Origin: Micavibrio_A sp041655955
GTDB taxonomy: Bacteria > Pseudomonadota > Alphaproteobacteria > Micavibrionales > Micavibrionaceae
Direction of reading: 5' to 3'
Assembly: GCA_041655955.1 (NCBI GenBank)
Contig: JBBAEN010000001.1
Span: 372,001-436,000, forward strand
DNA: 64,000 nucleotides
Shown: positions 62,715 to 64,000 of the stretch, in pieces
Layout of the letters: each line of letters begins with the position of its first letter
How positions within the stretch are numbered: position 1 is the first letter of the stretch
The notes under the pieces: model-generated
The model's database searches: none
What the model saw: only the letters and a program-made list of their open reading frames with translations
What the model was told of the DNA's origin: nothing
Position numbers and translations under genes: made by a program

Positions 62715-63392
62715 ATGCTCACGAAAAAGCAGAAAGATTTGCTCCTTTTCATCCATGAACGCATGGCGACGGGCGATATCGCCCCCTCTTTCGACGAAAT
62801 GCGCGATGCGCTGGGACTGAAATCGAAATCCGGCATTCACCGCCTGATTACGGGGCTTGTCGAGCGCGGCTATCTGGAGCGCCTCCCCAACCGCGCCCGC
62901 GCGCTTGAGGTCAAACGGCTTCCGGAAGGCTATGCGCCGAAAACAACCGACCTGTCCCGCGCTTCCATGCAAACGCGTGAAATCAACGCCGTTATTGCCG
63001 CGGCCGCCACGCGCACCATTCCCATGCAGGGGAAAATCGCCGCCGGAACGCCGATAGAAGCCATCCGCGACGATAGCGCGACGATCGATATACCGCCGGC
63101 CCTCATCGGCGGGGGCGAACATTACGCCCTCGAAATTGACGGTGATTCCATGATCAATGCCGGCATTCATGACGGCGATACCGTCATCATCAAACGGTGT
63201 GACGCGGCGGAGGACGGGGCGATAGTGGTTGCGCTCGTCGATGGCGAGGAAGTCACGCTCAAACGCCTGAAACGTGAAAAAGGCAGGATTATCCTTATTC
63301 CAGAGAATGATTCCCATGAGCCGCGCAGCTTTGAGCCGGAGCGCGTCCGCATCCAAGGCCGCCTTGCGGGGCTGATGCGCACCTATCATTAA
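62715..63392 (+). CDS. lexA: SOS transcriptional repressor LexA
   Basis: A 225-residue repressor that is cleaved on RecA activation. The N-terminal winged helix has PSFDEMRDALGLKSKSGIHR. The Ala-Gly cleavage site is in GKIAAGTPIEAI, the catalytic Ser in GDSMINAGIHDGD and the Lys in VTLKRLKREKG. ATG 62715 has AAAGGA upstream. Tandem LexA boxes lie in its own promoter. comEC is next, convergent. Confidence 0.97.
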   Translation: MLTKKQKDLLLFIHERMATGDIAPSFDEMRDALGLKSKSGIHRLITGLVERGYLERLPNRARALEVKRLPEGYAPKTTDLSRASMQTREINAVIAAAATRTIPMQGKIAAGTPIEAIRDDSATIDIPPALIGGGEHYALEIDGDSMINAGIHDGDTVIIKRCDAAEDGAIVVALVDGEEVTLKRLKREKGRIILIPENDSHEPRSFEPERVRIQGRLAGLMRTYH

Positions 63393-63489
63393 GCGCGGGG
63401 CATGACGGGGGATATCTCCCTCCCACCCATATCAACGCAATCACAGGCCCCCGTTTTTTGCGGCTTTAGCGGGACTTCCCGCACCCCCT

Positions 63490-64000
63490 TTATGGCGTCC
63501 ATGGGCGTTTTCCCCCTTCGGCGCCGACCGAACGTACCTTGATATCGCTCCGGCCTCCGAAAAGCGGCACTATAGGCGATGCCGTAAAATAGACCGCGTG
63601 CGCGCCGTTGCGCCTTGCGTCGAACAGATCAATCAGAACGGCGCCGCTATCACAATGCTTTTTGTTCAAGGGCCAATCAGCGATAATAACATCCGCCCAA
63701 TGACAATCTTCCGCAAAAGCGCGGGGGTTTGCAGGCATCGCTATTTTAGCTGTGATTCCCATATCCTCCTTTCGCGGAATCTCCGCACGGCATCCCGCCA
63801 TATCGCAAAGAACGGGGGTTCCCCTATCCCTATAATGAAAAGGCTTTTTGTTGCGCTGGCCGGTAAGACGCATCCAGTTTCCGGCCGTAAACTTCTCCCG
63901 CCGCAGTGACGATAAATAAAGAAAATCTCCCTCGCGCACGGCGTTAAGCTTTCCAGTTCCGGATATATAAATATCAGCCCGCGGGGCCGCCAAAGCGCAT
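63490..64000 (-). CDS. comEC: ComEC/Rec2 family competence protein, C-terminal part
   Basis: The reverse-strand frame is open from the window edge to a stop at 63490, giving about 170 residues of the extreme C-terminus. The blocks CDMAGCRAEI, ADVIIADWPLNKKHC and DSGAVLIDLFDARRNGAHAVYF are the end of the MBL-like domain of ComEC as in alphaproteobacterial lexA-comEC neighbours. Full ComEC has many membrane helices that lie outside the window. It moves single-stranded DNA through the inner membrane in transformation. The start is beyond the window. Confidence 0.8.
   Translation of the reverse strand, partial: CALAAPRADIYISGTGKLNAVREGDFLYLSSLRREKFTAGNWMRLTGQRNKKPFHYRDRGTPVLCDMAGCRAEIPRKEDMGITAKIAMPANPRAFAEDCHWADVIIADWPLNKKHCDSGAVLIDLFDARRNGAHAVYFTASPIVPLFGGRSDIKVRSVGAEGGKRPWTP

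Noticed and set aside
63393..63489. Possible bidirectional terminator between lexA and comEC
   Set aside because: GC-rich sequence with no clear stem followed by a T or A run.

Overview
This window is a chromosomal stretch of a free-living Gram-negative alphaproteobacterium. The evidence is a CcrM-type GANTC methyltransferase, NtrY/NtrX next to hfq-hflX, a fused IspDF, a pyruvate dehydrogenase E1-beta that carries its own lipoyl domain, a secG-pyrG-kdsA-eno-ftsB-pdhABC-lpd-lipA-ratA neighbourhood, and a lexA promoter with direct repeats of the alphaproteobacterial GAAC-N7-GAAC type. The genus cannot be fixed from the sequence alone. Most of the window is dense housekeeping DNA. The few accessory patches are small and lower in GC.

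Layout. 1-6.5 kb: ccrM (cut by the window start), rnhB, pepN and proB on the minus strand, then an FkbM methyltransferase on the plus strand. 6.5-8.1 kb: an AT-rich scar of an integrated element ending at a tRNA-Ser(UGA) gene. It has a 12-bp att-like repeat at both ends, the first codons of a tyrosine integrase and one small exported cargo protein. A stretch with a possible gene remnant follows. 8.1-17.7 kb: a plus-strand run of cell-wall genes (ydcF-like, lytic transglycosylase, rlpA, a D,D-carboxypeptidase) passing into tmk-holB-metG-DMT-tatD-MBL. 17.7-19.5 kb: rplU-rpmA, a terminator, and obg on the minus strand. 19.7-30.7 kb: a surface-polysaccharide locus, with three enzymes that would make a UDP-N-acetyl-6-deoxy-L-hexosamine, a Wzm/Wzt-type ABC exporter with a C-terminal domain on the ATPase, methyltransferases (one fused to a GT2 domain) and four further or fused glycosyltransferases. 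31-39.3 kb: mazG (with a frameshifted N-terminus at a C8 tract), then suhB-like, hflX, hfq, a HAD phosphatase, ntrX and ntrY on the minus strand. 39.3-42.4 kb: ispDF, pgpA, cinA C-terminal type and a GT8-like gene. 42.4-56.7 kb: ratA, lipA, lpd, pdhC, pdhB, pdhA, ftsB, eno, kdsA, pyrG, secG and tpiA on the minus strand, with small genes in between. 57.4-64 kb: ppiD-like, a divergent polysaccharide deacetylase, trpD-trpC, lexA, and the C-terminus of comEC.

The most interesting signals are regulatory. The ccrM promoter region carries a LexA-type box (GAAC-N7-GAAC) very like one in the lexA promoter of this same window, placed between a plausible -35 and -10, together with five GANTC sites within 96 bp, two of them forming a 12-bp palindrome. 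This suggests that the cell-cycle DNA methyltransferase is under both SOS control and methylation feedback. Also notable are the tRNA-Ser island scar, the C8 tract that puts the N-terminus of MazG out of frame, and a small opposite-strand gene that splits pdhB from pdhC. No CRISPR array, rRNA, intact mobile element or recognisable defence cassette was found.
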